Source of the DNA: a virus
Strand: one strand, 5' to 3'
IMG/VR virus record: IMGVR_UViG_3300008110_000057
Coordinates: 1 to 59,461 of that record
Length of the DNA stretch: 59,461 nt
Made by a program: the position numbers and the translations under genes. Below, one piece after another: positions 9,750 through 18,529 of this stretch. Position 1 is the stretch's first letter. The number at the start of each line of letters is the position of its first letter. The notes under the pieces were generated by a model, which searched no databases, was not told where the DNA came from, and was given only the letters and a program-made list of their open reading frames with translations.

Positions 9750-10319
9750 TCAATCGTTATAAACGGGAGCGGCATGTGGATCATAAGTCAAAAAAACGCT
9801 TAATGTCTGCCTAACGCCGCTCTCAACTTTTTTAACTCCATGTGTAAATTTTAAATCTGCTGGATGAACAACTAGCATTCTTGGTTCTGGTTTAACTTCT
9901 ATATTCAAATTTGGATAATATAGTTCTCCTCCAACAAAAGAACTATTAAAATAAAGAACACTTCCGTGCGATCTCCAAGGAGATGCATTTGGAGTAACTC
10001 CATCTTGCTCAATATTATCTGCATGTGGAGTAAGTTCTACTTTATTTTCCCACCTAACAAATTGTGGATATTCTATAAAAAGTTTTTGGTCAGATATAGA
10101 AGTTTTCTCTACAACACTTCTAATTGATACAATTAACTTAATTAATTTTTCTCTAACTTCTTCTTCCTTAATTGAAGAATAATATATGCATCTTTTGGAC
10201 CAGTAATCTTCTGAACTTATATGTTGATCATATGAAGATTTATTTTCTTCTACCCAGTTTAAAAAATAATCATTTTCTTCTTCTGTAATAAAATTTCTAA
10301 TTACCAATGGATAAGACAT
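9750..10319 (-). CDS. 2OG-Fe(II) oxygenase, prolyl-4-hydroxylase-like
   Basis: This 189-aa protein has the double-stranded beta-helix iron site: His99-x-Asp101 (TPHADN) and His160, with the 2-oxoglutarate-binding Arg170 in FTHGVKKVESGVRQTLSVF. Such enzymes hydroxylate proline, lysine or other residues using O2 and 2-oxoglutarate. It is the only minus-strand gene supported in the window. Its stop lies 4 nt from the stop of the polyproline/Hint gene, and its own upstream region is shared divergently with the fibre gene at 10401. A role in hydroxylating the neighbouring proline-rich protein is suggested by position only. Confidence 0.85.
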   Translation of the reverse strand: MSYPLVIRNFITEEENDYFLNWVEENKSSYDQHISSEDYWSKRCIYYSSIKEEEVREKLIKLIVSIRSVVEKTSISDQKLFIEYPQFVRWENKVELTPHADNIEQDGVTPNASPWRSHGSVLYFNSSFVGGELYYPNLNIEVKPEPRMLVVHPADLKFTHGVKKVESGVRQTLSVFLTYDPHAAPVYND

Positions 10320-10349
10320 AAATGTGAATTTTAAAATTGTTCATATTCG

Positions 10350-10357
10350 TATTTATT
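10350..10357 (-). promoter_or_regulatory. late promoter AATAAATA for the minus-strand oxygenase
   Basis: The reverse complement reads AATAAATA about 30 nt upstream of the oxygenase start. It lies back to back with the plus-strand late promoter at 10365. Confidence 0.5.
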
Positions 10358-10364
10358 TCTTTAT

Positions 10365-10372
10365 TATAAATA
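10365..10372 (+). promoter_or_regulatory. T4-type late promoter TATAAATA
   Basis: An exact TATAAATA lies 28 nt upstream of the fibre start at 10401. Confidence 0.8.
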
Positions 10373-10400
10373 CTTAAAATAAGGTTGGCGTTCTCCACCT

Positions 10401-12497
10401 ATGGCAATTAAAAAAGCGTTTGTTATAAAAGACGGATTAGAAGTTAATTCCGACGTTCTTATTGTAAGCAGTCAAACTAAAAATGTTGGCATAGGTTCTA
10501 CTATTCCGAGAGTAGAATTAGATCTACGTGGTAGGTTTATTGCAACAGATTCTTATCTAACAGGAATCTCAACTGTTATAAACGAATTAAACGTAGGATC
10601 AAATGGAACGGTTCTTACAGCATTAGGTAGTGGTTCTGTTGGTGTAGGAACAGCACTGCCAAACTACTTATTAGATGTTCGTTCTTCAGTCTCTACAGGA
10701 CAAACAGCACTCTATGTTCAAGGTGATTCAAATATTACTGGAAAGTTGGATATTGGGGGTAGTATATCCTTTAGTGGGTTTACTGCACTTAATGCCAATA
10801 TCACTGGTATTGCAACAATTGGAACAGTACAAATATCTTCAGGTATTGTAACTGCTACAAGTACAAGTGGTGTTGTAACTTATTATGGTGATGGTTCTAA
10901 ACTTACTAATGTTGCTGCTTCTTCTGCTGTCTATGCTATAAATTCTGGTATAGCAACTTATGCTACCTCTAGTGGTATTTCTAGTACTGCTACTTATGCT
11001 ACTTCTAGTGGTATTGCTACTTATGCTACCAGAGCAGGAATATCAACTTATGCTACTAATGCTGGAGTAAGTACCTATGCTACCTCTAGTGGTATAGCAA
11101 CTTATGCTACTTCTAGTGGTATTTCTACTACTGCAACTTATGCTACCTCTAGTGGTATAGCAACTTATGCTACTTCTAGTGGTATTGCTACTTATGCTAC
11201 CAGAGCAGGAGTAAGTACCTATGCAACCTCTAGTGGTATTGCTACTTATGCTACCTCTAGTGGTATTTCTTCCACACTTACTGCAACCGCATCAGTTAAT
11301 ACTACTGGCATCATAACAGCATCATCATTCGTTGGAAATGGTTCTGGATTAACAAATTTACCAACAGTTTTTAGTGGTATTGCTACATCAGTTATAGGTG
11401 GTATTGCATCTGTTACACAATTAAATGTTTCTGGTGTTTCTACATTTACAAATGGACCTGTATTAGTCGGAGTAGCAACAGCAACAGGAACTGCATCACA
11501 ACCACTTCAAGTAACTGGTGGTGCTTATGTAAGTGGTAATCTTGGAGTTGGCGTCACAAATCCACAAGAAAAACTTCACATTTATGGAGGAAACGTTACT
11601 AGTCTTGAGATAACGGCAGATTCTGAACCAAACATTAATTTTAATACCACTGATGGTTTAAGAAACGCTACTTTATTCAATTCTTATGGTAGTGTAGGAC
11701 TTGTTGGATATGGTCCATCATCCAATTATATTTTATATCATAATAATAGCAGTGGAGTTCTTAACAATCAATACACTTATTTCCAAGTAGCTGGACAGGA
11801 GGTATTAAGACTTGTACCCGGTACAGCACTTATTGGTTCTGGAACTTCAACAGGAACTGCATCACAAAAACTTCAAGTAACTGGTGGCGCTTATGTTTCC
11901 GGTAATTTTGGAATTGGGTCCACAAATCCATCTCAACCTCTACACGTTCAAGGTAATGCAAGAGTTACTGGAGGAATTTATGATTCCAATAATCAAATAG
12001 GTACTTCAGGACAAGTTTTACAATCTATTGGAACTGGTATAAGTTGGACAACATTTTCTGGTGGTGCTACATTATCAAATGATACAACTACTAATGCATC
12101 ATATTATCCAACATTCAGTTCTGCTACTTCTGGTACATATACTACAGCATATGTTTCTGATACTAAATGTACATTTAACCCATCAACGGGTACATTATCA
12201 GCAACTCAATTTACATCACTATCAGACGCAACTCAAAAAACTAACGTAAGACCTATAGAAAATCCAATTGAAATTACAAAACAACTTGATGGAGTTAGGT
12301 TTGATTGGATAAATACCAATAAACCTTCACTTGGTCTGATTGCTCAAGAAGTTGAAAAAGTACTTCCAGAACTCGTTGAAACTAATAGTGATGGTATTAA
12401 GTCAGTAAGTTATTCTAATATGGTTGGACTTTTAATTGAAGCAATCAAAGAACAACAAATTCGTATTGAAGAACTGGAGAGAAAGTTAAATGTCTAG
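10401..12497 (+). CDS. tail-fibre protein with S74 intramolecular chaperone domain
   Basis: This 698-aa protein starts MAIKKAFVIKDGLEV, a common cyanophage fibre beginning, and carries VGIGST motifs. It has a long repeat of the type YATSSGIATYATRAGIS (residues about 178-290) and then paired modules containing GTASQPLQVTGGAYVSGN and GTASQKLQVTGGAYVSGN. The C-terminal 95 residues form a Peptidase_S74 domain (LSDATQKTNVRPIENP ... GLIAQEVEKVLPEL), which guides trimerisation of a fibre and is then released by self-cleavage before the Ser of SLSD. A C-terminal coiled coil (EQQIRIEELERKL) follows. The stop overlaps the RCC1 gene start by 8 nt. Confidence 0.85.
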   Translation: MAIKKAFVIKDGLEVNSDVLIVSSQTKNVGIGSTIPRVELDLRGRFIATDSYLTGISTVINELNVGSNGTVLTALGSGSVGVGTALPNYLLDVRSSVSTGQTALYVQGDSNITGKLDIGGSISFSGFTALNANITGIATIGTVQISSGIVTATSTSGVVTYYGDGSKLTNVAASSAVYAINSGIATYATSSGISSTATYATSSGIATYATRAGISTYATNAGVSTYATSSGIATYATSSGISTTATYATSSGIATYATSSGIATYATRAGVSTYATSSGIATYATSSGISSTLTATASVNTTGIITASSFVGNGSGLTNLPTVFSGIATSVIGGIASVTQLNVSGVSTFTNGPVLVGVATATGTASQPLQVTGGAYVSGNLGVGVTNPQEKLHIYGGNVTSLEITADSEPNINFNTTDGLRNATLFNSYGSVGLVGYGPSSNYILYHNNSSGVLNNQYTYFQVAGQEVLRLVPGTALIGSGTSTGTASQKLQVTGGAYVSGNFGIGSTNPSQPLHVQGNARVTGGIYDSNNQIGTSGQVLQSIGTGISWTTFSGGATLSNDTTTNASYYPTFSSATSGTYTTAYVSDTKCTFNPSTGTLSATQFTSLSDATQKTNVRPIENPIEITKQLDGVRFDWINTNKPSLGLIAQEVEKVLPELVETNSDGIKSVSYSNMVGLLIEAIKEQQIRIEELERKLNV
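10932..11270 (+). repeat. imperfect Y-A-T-S-S-G-I coding repeat
   Basis: About fifteen copies of a short unit encoding (S/T)YAT(S/R)(S/A)G(I/V) form a regular beta-structured shaft segment. The copies are imperfect at the DNA level, alternating tctagtggtatt and similar variants. Confidence 0.8.
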
Positions 12498-13707
12498 ACC
12501 CAATCAGTTTTTATCTCCGGAAGGTGATTTGGAAGATTATTTTGTAGATGAATATTGGTTAATTGACCAGTATGTTGGTGATACTTTATGGGTTTGGGGT
12601 GGAAATAATTCAAATCAATCGGGATCATTGGGAGACAATACATCAGTCTCTAGATCTACTCCAGTTACTACAATTGCGGGAGGAGCAAACTGGAAATCTG
12701 TTGCTGTTGGATATGGACATAAGTTTGGAATTAAAACTGATGGAACTTTGTGGGGTTGGGGGGCAGATTATGATGCTATGTTGGGGACCAATGCCAGTAA
12801 TTTGCTTGCAAGATCTACTCCAGTCACCACATTTGCAGGAGGAACCGACTGGAAACAAGTTTCTTGTGGTTATTATTTTTCTGCAGCGATTAAAACTGAT
12901 GGAACTCTATGGACTTGGGGAGCTAATACCGCTGGACAACTTGGAATTAATAGTACAATTAAGAAATGTACTCCAGTCACCACATTCGCAGGAGGAAACA
13001 ACTGGAAACAACTTTCTTGTGGATATGCAAGAATAGCAGCAATCAAGACTGATGGAACTTTGTGGACTTGGGGAGTTGGTAATAGTGGAGAGATGGGAAG
13101 TAATACTGCAATAGATAGATCCACTCCAGTTACTACATTCGCGGGAGGAACCAACTGGAAACAAGTTGCTTGTGGAACTTATCATACTGCAGCAATCAAG
13201 ACTGATGGAACTCTATGGACTTGGGGAAGTAATTTTGCATCACTAGGAGACAATACGGTAATCAATAGATCCACTCCAGTCACTACATTCGCAGGAGGAA
13301 CCAACTGGAAACAAGTTGCTTGTGGGTTTAGTTATACTGCAGCAATAAAAACTGATGGAACTCTATGGGGTTGGGGAAATAATAGTAATGGTCAACTAGG
13401 AGACAATACTTCAACCAGTAGATCCACTCCTGTCACCACATTTGTAGGAGGGACCAACTGGAAACAAGTTGCTGCTTCCAATAGCAGTTATCATACGGCA
13501 GCAATAAAAACTGATGGAACTCTATGGGCTTGGGGTGATAATGGATTTAGTGGTTCTGGTGGGATGATAGGAGACAACACAATATCCTCTAGACTCACTC
13601 CAGTTACAACATTTGCAGGAGGATCAAACTGGAAACAAGTTTTTGTGGGAAGGTCTCAAACTGCAGCAGTCACATCAGGTACTGATCCCACCTACTTCAT
13701 CTCATAA
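12490..13707 (+). CDS. RCC1-repeat seven-bladed propeller protein 1
   Basis: This 405-aa protein has seven W(T/G/V/A)WG blade motifs. Each is followed by a unit of about 50 residues with STPVTTFAGG(T)NWKQV and AAIKTDGTLW, which matches RCC1/ATS1-type beta-propeller repeats with the canonical seven blades. In this setting it is probably a fibre tip or adhesin module. It overlaps the preceding S74 fibre gene by 8 nt, so the two are likely co-translated. Two further seven-bladed copies lie at 14374 and 20354 with near-identical repeat DNA. Confidence 0.85.
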   Translation: MSRPNQFLSPEGDLEDYFVDEYWLIDQYVGDTLWVWGGNNSNQSGSLGDNTSVSRSTPVTTIAGGANWKSVAVGYGHKFGIKTDGTLWGWGADYDAMLGTNASNLLARSTPVTTFAGGTDWKQVSCGYYFSAAIKTDGTLWTWGANTAGQLGINSTIKKCTPVTTFAGGNNWKQLSCGYARIAAIKTDGTLWTWGVGNSGEMGSNTAIDRSTPVTTFAGGTNWKQVACGTYHTAAIKTDGTLWTWGSNFASLGDNTVINRSTPVTTFAGGTNWKQVACGFSYTAAIKTDGTLWGWGNNSNGQLGDNTSTSRSTPVTTFVGGTNWKQVAASNSSYHTAAIKTDGTLWAWGDNGFSGSGGMIGDNTISSRLTPVTTFAGGSNWKQVFVGRSQTAAVTSGTDPTYFIS

Positions 13708-13710
13708 ATA
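13703..13710 (+). promoter_or_regulatory. late promoter CATAAATA overlapping a stop codon
   Basis: CATAAATA overlaps the stop of RCC1 gene 1 and lies 15 nt before the next ATG. Confidence 0.55.
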
Positions 13711-13724
13711 ATTAAAAAAGTCAT

Positions 13725-14387
13725 ATGTACGCACTAGTTAATGGTCAAGAATTACTTTTAGGACCAATCACATTCAACTACAGAATGATTAATTCAGTTC
13801 TTGAAGATGAACTTGAAGTAGATTATAGGGTGACTTCACAAGACTATCAATCAGTTCCTATTATTTTTAATGAAGAGATTAAAATTCTTCCAGCAAGAAA
13901 TGAGATTCCAGAGTTTGATCCAAGATTTCAAACAGTATCCCAAACAAGTCATACAATTGCAGATGATGAAGTAGTCTTTGTTTATACTGTTTCCGATAAA
14001 CCACTTGAGCAAATTAAAGACGAATACAAAGCAGGTGTAAAACCAGAAAGACAAAGAAGAGAAAGTACTAGGGTTGAAGTTACTATTAATAATTCTACAA
14101 TTACAGTAGCAACAGACAGAGAAAATCGTTTAGCACTTACTTCAAAGTACATTGCAGGACCTGGACCTCATAACTTTAAGTTTGATAATGGAACTTGGTT
14201 AGAAATCACCACAGAAGATTTGCAAACCATTATTCAAGCAGTGGATTCAAAAGTTCAAGAAGCATATGATTGGGAACTTGCAAAACTTCAAGAGATTGAT
14301 GCTTGTGAGACTAAAGAATCTGTTTATGAAGTAGAGATTGTTCCACCTGTAGAAATGCCTGGAGTAGTTCAAAATGCCCAATCCTAA
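13725..14387 (+). CDS. DUF4376-like, tail-fibre-assembly-like protein
   Basis: This 220-aa protein has a C-terminal part (RENRLALTSKYIA, then WLEITTEDLQTIIQAVDSKVQ) that fits the DUF4376 pattern found in phage proteins next to tail fibres: a short beta-hairpin followed by a helix with Trp and a hydroxylated-residue-led ILQ-type helix. The N-terminal 100 residues are unrecognised. It sits between two RCC1 propeller genes, overlapping the second by 14 nt, so it may help assemble or attach them. This role is inferred. Confidence 0.6.
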   Translation: MYALVNGQELLLGPITFNYRMINSVLEDELEVDYRVTSQDYQSVPIIFNEEIKILPARNEIPEFDPRFQTVSQTSHTIADDEVVFVYTVSDKPLEQIKDEYKAGVKPERQRRESTRVEVTINNSTITVATDRENRLALTSKYIAGPGPHNFKFDNGTWLEITTEDLQTIIQAVDSKVQEAYDWELAKLQEIDACETKESVYEVEIVPPVEMPGVVQNAQS

Positions 14388-15636
14388 TACCAACTTTAAA
14401 GATTCTTTTGGTACTGATTTAGGCAATAAACTCATTACCAAAGAATACTTAATGACTGTGTATCCACAGATTGCAAATCAGTTGATTACTCCAGAACTTT
14501 GGGTTTGGGGATATAGTGGTTTTGGACAATTAGGAAACAATAATTCATTAGTAAATATATCTACACCAATCACAACAATAGCAGGAGGAGCAAACTGGAA
14601 ACAAGTTTCTTGTGGATATCGGCATACGGCAGCAATCAAAACTGATGGAACTTTGTGGACTTGGGGATTTTCCAATAGTAATAATAAAGGTTCTGTAGTT
14701 GTTGTAGGAACACTTGGTATAAATGACACAACTACATTTATTAGATCCACTCCAGTTACTACATTTGCAGGAGGAACCAACTGGAAACAAGTTTCTTGTG
14801 GAGGTAATTTTACAGCAGCAATCAAAACTGATGGAACCTTATGGACTTGGGGAAATAATAGTAATGGACAACTAGGAGACAATACAGGAACCAATAGACT
14901 TACTCCAGTCACAACATTTGCAGGTGGAACCAACTGGAAACAAGTTGCTGGGGGGGGATACAGTACAGCAGCAATCAAGACTGATGGAACACTATGGACT
15001 TGGGGATATGGTGCATTTGGGCAACTAGGAGACAATACAACTACATTTATTAAATCCACTCCAGTCACAACATTCGCAGGAGGAACCAACTGGAAACAAG
15101 TTTCTTGTGGACAATATCATACAGCAGCAATCAAAACTGATGGAACTTTGTGGGGTTGGGGTGAGCCTGGTGGAGGGAGACTTGGAGATAATACAAATCT
15201 AACAAGTAAACTTACTCCAGTCACAACATTTGCAGGAGGAACTAACTGGAAACAAGTTTCTGGTGGAAATAATCATACCGCAGCAATCAAGACTGATGGA
15301 ACCTTATGGACTTGGGGTAGTAATACTTCAGCAGGAGTACTTGGGATTAATAGTTCAAATGCCGCTCTTAATATATCTACTCCTGTTACTACATTCGCAG
15401 GAGGAACCAACTGGAAACAAGTTGCTTGTGTATCCGGTACTATAAATGCAATCAAAACTGATGGAACTTTATGGATTTGGGGATCTAATAATCTTGGACA
15501 ACTAGGAGATAATACAATAATCTCCAGATCCACTCCAGTCACAACATTCGCTGGAGGGACCAATTGGAAACAAGTTTCTGCTGGACCTAATTATACTGCA
15601 GCAATCAAAACTTCAGATGATTTGCAAGGTATCTAA
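14374..15636 (+). CDS. RCC1-repeat seven-bladed propeller protein 2
   Basis: This 420-aa protein has seven WxWG blades with the same TPVTTFAGGTNWKQVSCG and AAIKTDGTLWTWG signatures as the copy at 12490. Blade 2 is longer by an insertion (NNKGSVVVVGTLGIND). The N-terminal 45 residues (FKDSFGTDLGNKLITKEYL) differ from the other copies and may anchor it to a different partner. Its start overlaps the DUF4376-like gene by 14 nt. The next gene is a glycosyltransferase behind its own late promoter. Confidence 0.85.
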   Translation: MPNPNTNFKDSFGTDLGNKLITKEYLMTVYPQIANQLITPELWVWGYSGFGQLGNNNSLVNISTPITTIAGGANWKQVSCGYRHTAAIKTDGTLWTWGFSNSNNKGSVVVVGTLGINDTTTFIRSTPVTTFAGGTNWKQVSCGGNFTAAIKTDGTLWTWGNNSNGQLGDNTGTNRLTPVTTFAGGTNWKQVAGGGYSTAAIKTDGTLWTWGYGAFGQLGDNTTTFIKSTPVTTFAGGTNWKQVSCGQYHTAAIKTDGTLWGWGEPGGGRLGDNTNLTSKLTPVTTFAGGTNWKQVSGGNNHTAAIKTDGTLWTWGSNTSAGVLGINSSNAALNISTPVTTFAGGTNWKQVACVSGTINAIKTDGTLWIWGSNNLGQLGDNTIISRSTPVTTFAGGTNWKQVSAGPNYTAAIKTSDDLQGI

Positions 15637-15639
15637 ATA
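15632..15639 (+). promoter_or_regulatory. late promoter TCTAAATA
   Basis: TCTAAATA overlaps the stop of RCC1 gene 2 and lies 22 nt before the ATG at 15662, the start chosen for the TPR-glycosyltransferase. Confidence 0.6.
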
Positions 15640-15661
15640 CCTTCAAATACATTATTCTTAT

Positions 15662-17026
15662 ATGAACCCCCTTGAGTTAGTTGCAAAAACATTATATTCC
15701 TTTCAAGAACATCAACTTACATTTGAACTTCTAGATGCTTTTGGAAAAAGAGCACAAGTATTCTCACAATATGATGAGATTGCAAAGTGCTTTTTTGAAC
15801 TTAAGAACTTCTCCAAAGCAATTGAGTATGGAGAAAAAGGTCTTAAATTAGCACAAACAAAAGAAGAAAAATATACAACAGCAAAGAACCTGATTAATGC
15901 CTATAATCAGTCTAATATTCCAGAGAAATCAATTACTCAGATTGAAAAACTAAAGAAACAAAATCCTCAAGATACTGAACTTCTTCTTGAGGAAACTTTT
16001 GCTTATTCTGCAATTAATCAAAAAGAAAAATCAGAAAAACTTTTATTCAATCTTCTTCAAAAGAAACTACCAGAAGAAATTGAAAGAAAAGCATATCACA
16101 ACTTATCGGGACATTATTTTAGGAAGGATGATATTCGTACAGGACTTCAACATTTTCTCAAAGCAGGAGAAGTAGAAGCATATAAGAATAGAAAACTTCC
16201 TGAATATGAGAAATGGGATGGAACCATTACACCAGGAAGAACAATTATTGTAGATAATGAATGTGGTGCTGGTGATGAAGTGATTCATATCAGGTTTATG
16301 AAGCATCTCAAAGAACTTGGAATGAAACCGATTTGGAGTTCAACCAGAAGAGAACTTGTAGAACTCTTTCAGCATAATAGGTATGATGCTGTTTGTGTTT
16401 ATGATAATCCAGAGTTTCCTAAAGATGCCTGCTGGGTTTATGGACTTGCACTTCCCTATTATCTTAATCTAACAATAGAAGATTTGGGACAAGAACCTTA
16501 TCTTCAAACCATTCCAAAGTATGATGAGAAGTGGAAATGGATGCAGGAAGATACTGGATATAAGATTGGAATGTTCTGGGCATCTAGCTCTGGATTTGAA
16601 CAGAACTCATTTAGAAGTGTAGAACTTAAAGACTATATGAATGTGCTGGGAAATAAAGGGTACTCATTATACTCACTACAAACTCATAGTGATAATAAGG
16701 ATGCTGATGAGTATCCAGAAATCAAACAATCACTTTCAGTTCAAGGTAGAGAATTTGCTGATACATTCTCCATCATTAAGAACCTTGATATGGTTGTGAC
16801 TTCTTGTAGTTTTGTAGCACACGTTGCAGCATCATTAGGAAAACAAGTCTGTGTCTTTGTTCCTATTATGGAATACTATGTTTGGACAAGTTCAACAGGA
16901 AAATCTATGTGGTATGGAGATAATGTTCATTTATTTCGTCAAAAGAAACCAAGAACCTGGGATGCCCCTATTAAAGAATTTAAAGAGTTTATGAACAGTA
17001 AATTGGAGGTAAATTATGTTTCGTGA
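15662..17026 (+). CDS. TPR-glycosyltransferase (GT9/GT41-like)
   Basis: This 454-aa protein is taken from ATG 15662, because an earlier in-frame codon lies upstream of the late promoter. Residues about 30-170 are helical TPR-like repeats. The C-terminal half shows the GT-B pattern of TPR-linked heptosyltransferase-like enzymes: IIVDNECGAGDEV (about 195-207), SLQTHSDN, then VTSCSFVAHVAASLGK and MWYG....LFRQ near the end. Such proteins transfer sugars to proteins or glycans. It begins a run of overlapping modification genes (next start overlaps by 11 nt) between RCC1 copies 2 and 3. Confidence 0.75.
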   Translation: MNPLELVAKTLYSFQEHQLTFELLDAFGKRAQVFSQYDEIAKCFFELKNFSKAIEYGEKGLKLAQTKEEKYTTAKNLINAYNQSNIPEKSITQIEKLKKQNPQDTELLLEETFAYSAINQKEKSEKLLFNLLQKKLPEEIERKAYHNLSGHYFRKDDIRTGLQHFLKAGEVEAYKNRKLPEYEKWDGTITPGRTIIVDNECGAGDEVIHIRFMKHLKELGMKPIWSSTRRELVELFQHNRYDAVCVYDNPEFPKDACWVYGLALPYYLNLTIEDLGQEPYLQTIPKYDEKWKWMQEDTGYKIGMFWASSSGFEQNSFRSVELKDYMNVLGNKGYSLYSLQTHSDNKDADEYPEIKQSLSVQGREFADTFSIIKNLDMVVTSCSFVAHVAASLGKQVCVFVPIMEYYVWTSSTGKSMWYGDNVHLFRQKKPRTWDAPIKEFKEFMNSKLEVNYVS

Positions 17027-17393
17027 ATGTGGAGAATGTAAAGAATGCTGTATTTGGCCCAATGATACTGCTTTTGGGTGGGAATTTGGTGGGGGGAAAA
17101 AATGTAAATTTTTAGATGATGATGGTTGTAGCATTTATAAATTAAGACCAAAATGCTGTAGTCACTATCAATGTGTATGGAGTCAAAATTTACTTCCAGA
17201 AGAAATGAGACCTGATAAATGTAATTTTTTAGTTAATGCAAGAAATAATGAATATGGATTGTATTTTCAGGTAGTAGTAATAAATGGTAAGCAAATAAGT
17301 GATGATGAAATTTTTTGGTTTAAAGATTGGGCAAAAAAATTAAATATTCCCATATTATTTGAAAATCCTTCTCTAAAAATGGAGAGTTTATGA
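17016..17393 (+). CDS. CxxCxxCC (YkgJ/FliB-like) protein 1
   Basis: This 125-aa protein starts MFRECGECKECC, an exact CxxCxxCC motif. It is followed by GGGKKCKFL, GCSIYKLRPKCC and QCVWSQ, which together form the cysteine set of the YkgJ/flagellin N-methylase-like family thought to hold zinc or iron. FliB of enterobacteria methylates flagellin lysines, so a lysine-modifying role is possible; chelation is all the family pattern supports. The last ATG-containing junction couples it to the 2OG-like gene at 17394. A paralogue lies at 19984. Confidence 0.75.
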   Translation: MFRECGECKECCIWPNDTAFGWEFGGGKKCKFLDDDGCSIYKLRPKCCSHYQCVWSQNLLPEEMRPDKCNFLVNARNNEYGLYFQVVVINGKQISDDEIFWFKDWAKKLNIPILFENPSLKMESL

Positions 17394-17852
17394 ATGATAG
17401 GGGAGTATGATTTATCTTTTCTGAATCTCAATACTATTAAGAGTAAACTTTTACAGATAGAAACCAATTCTCACGGTCTTGTAAGCAAAGGTGTTTCTAC
17501 TTACAATCACGGAATGCCTACTCTAATGTATCCAGAATTAACTGGATTAAAAAATACAATCAAACAATATGTGAGATTGTATTGCAATAAGTATGAGATT
17601 CCTCCACTCAAGTTTATCAACAGTTGGTTCAATATCTCACAACCAGGAAACAAACTCAAAGCACATAAGCACGAAGAAAGTATTGTAAGTGGAGCATTTT
17701 ATATTTCTGGAAAAACTCCTTTGATATTTCCAGATACATCAATCAATCCTTATCCAGGATTATTAGTCATCTTCTCAAGTGATTTGGTTCATTATACAGA
17801 AGAAGAAACAGAAGAACGAATTATTATTAGTTTTAATACAGATTACCTATGA
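17394..17852 (+). CDS. 2OG-Fe(II) oxygenase-like protein
   Basis: This 152-aa protein fits the small oxygenase type with SWFNISQPGNKLKAHKHEES (His91, His93), SGAFYIS, a FP-containing strand, LVHYT (His133) and ERIIISFN (Arg142). The layout matches the putative 2OG-Fe(II) oxygenase family related to TIGR02466. The substrate is unknown. It lies directly after a CxxCxxCC protein and overlaps the next gene by 4 nt, so it is probably made together with the glycosyltransferase-like proteins. Confidence 0.7.
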   Translation: MIGEYDLSFLNLNTIKSKLLQIETNSHGLVSKGVSTYNHGMPTLMYPELTGLKNTIKQYVRLYCNKYEIPPLKFINSWFNISQPGNKLKAHKHEESIVSGAFYISGKTPLIFPDTSINPYPGLLVIFSSDLVHYTEEETEERIIISFNTDYL

Positions 17853-18529
17853 AATTTCATACATTTTATACAGACAATCTTCCAGAACAACTGATAGAAG
17901 ACCATAAAAAAGTTTGTAATCATATAGGTATTGAAGTTCAATATCATAGTGAAGAATTTACTGATTATGATAATGTTTATACTGCTCACGGAAAGTTTAT
18001 GACTTCTGTGATGGAACAAGAAGAAGTTGCTTGTTTTCTTGATATTGATTGCCTTCCTCACAACAAAGAACTTCTGGGGAAAGCATATTCCTGGGCAGTA
18101 GATAATCAATCATTTGTGGGTAATGCTCAAAACATTTCTCACACACAAATGAGAAATCATATCTATGCTGCTGCTTCTTGTTTGATTGTGACAAAAGATG
18201 CTTGGAATACATTAGGCAATCCAGACTTTTCTTGGTTTATGCAGAATGGAGTACAGATAGATACTGCACAACTTTTAACACTAAGAGCAGACCAAATTGG
18301 AATGTCTTATCAGTTAATGTATTCAGTTGGGTATGATGGTCCTGAAGAATATAAACTCTCTGGTTATGGAATGTATGGAACAGGAACTTTATATCCAGCA
18401 ACCTGGCATTATTTTAGAATTAGTAAGTTTAAAGATTCAATTCCAGACCTCTGGACAACTCGTGTAAATAATATATTAGAAGATCAAAAAATCATTCCAC
18501 ATCATTCATCGTGTTTTTATGAACTATAA
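17849..18529 (+). CDS. GT-A-like putative glycosyltransferase
   Basis: The 226-aa protein has a DxD-type motif in ACFLDIDCLPHNK (about residue 65), with alternating strands and helices before it, as in nucleotide-sugar-dependent GT-A enzymes. The C-terminal half (GYGMYGTGTLYPATWHYF) is not recognised. The ATGA overlap with the oxygenase upstream and the 11-nt overlap with the next gene place it within the modification operon. The donor and acceptor are unknown. Confidence 0.55.
   Translation: MKFHTFYTDNLPEQLIEDHKKVCNHIGIEVQYHSEEFTDYDNVYTAHGKFMTSVMEQEEVACFLDIDCLPHNKELLGKAYSWAVDNQSFVGNAQNISHTQMRNHIYAAASCLIVTKDAWNTLGNPDFSWFMQNGVQIDTAQLLTLRADQIGMSYQLMYSVGYDGPEEYKLSGYGMYGTGTLYPATWHYFRISKFKDSIPDLWTTRVNNILEDQKIIPHHSSCFYEL

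Noticed and set aside
12873-15563. Minus-strand frames of 70-200 aa with repeated VPPANVVTGVD
   Set aside because: They are the antisense of the RCC1 blade repeats; the plus frame gives three coherent seven-bladed propellers.
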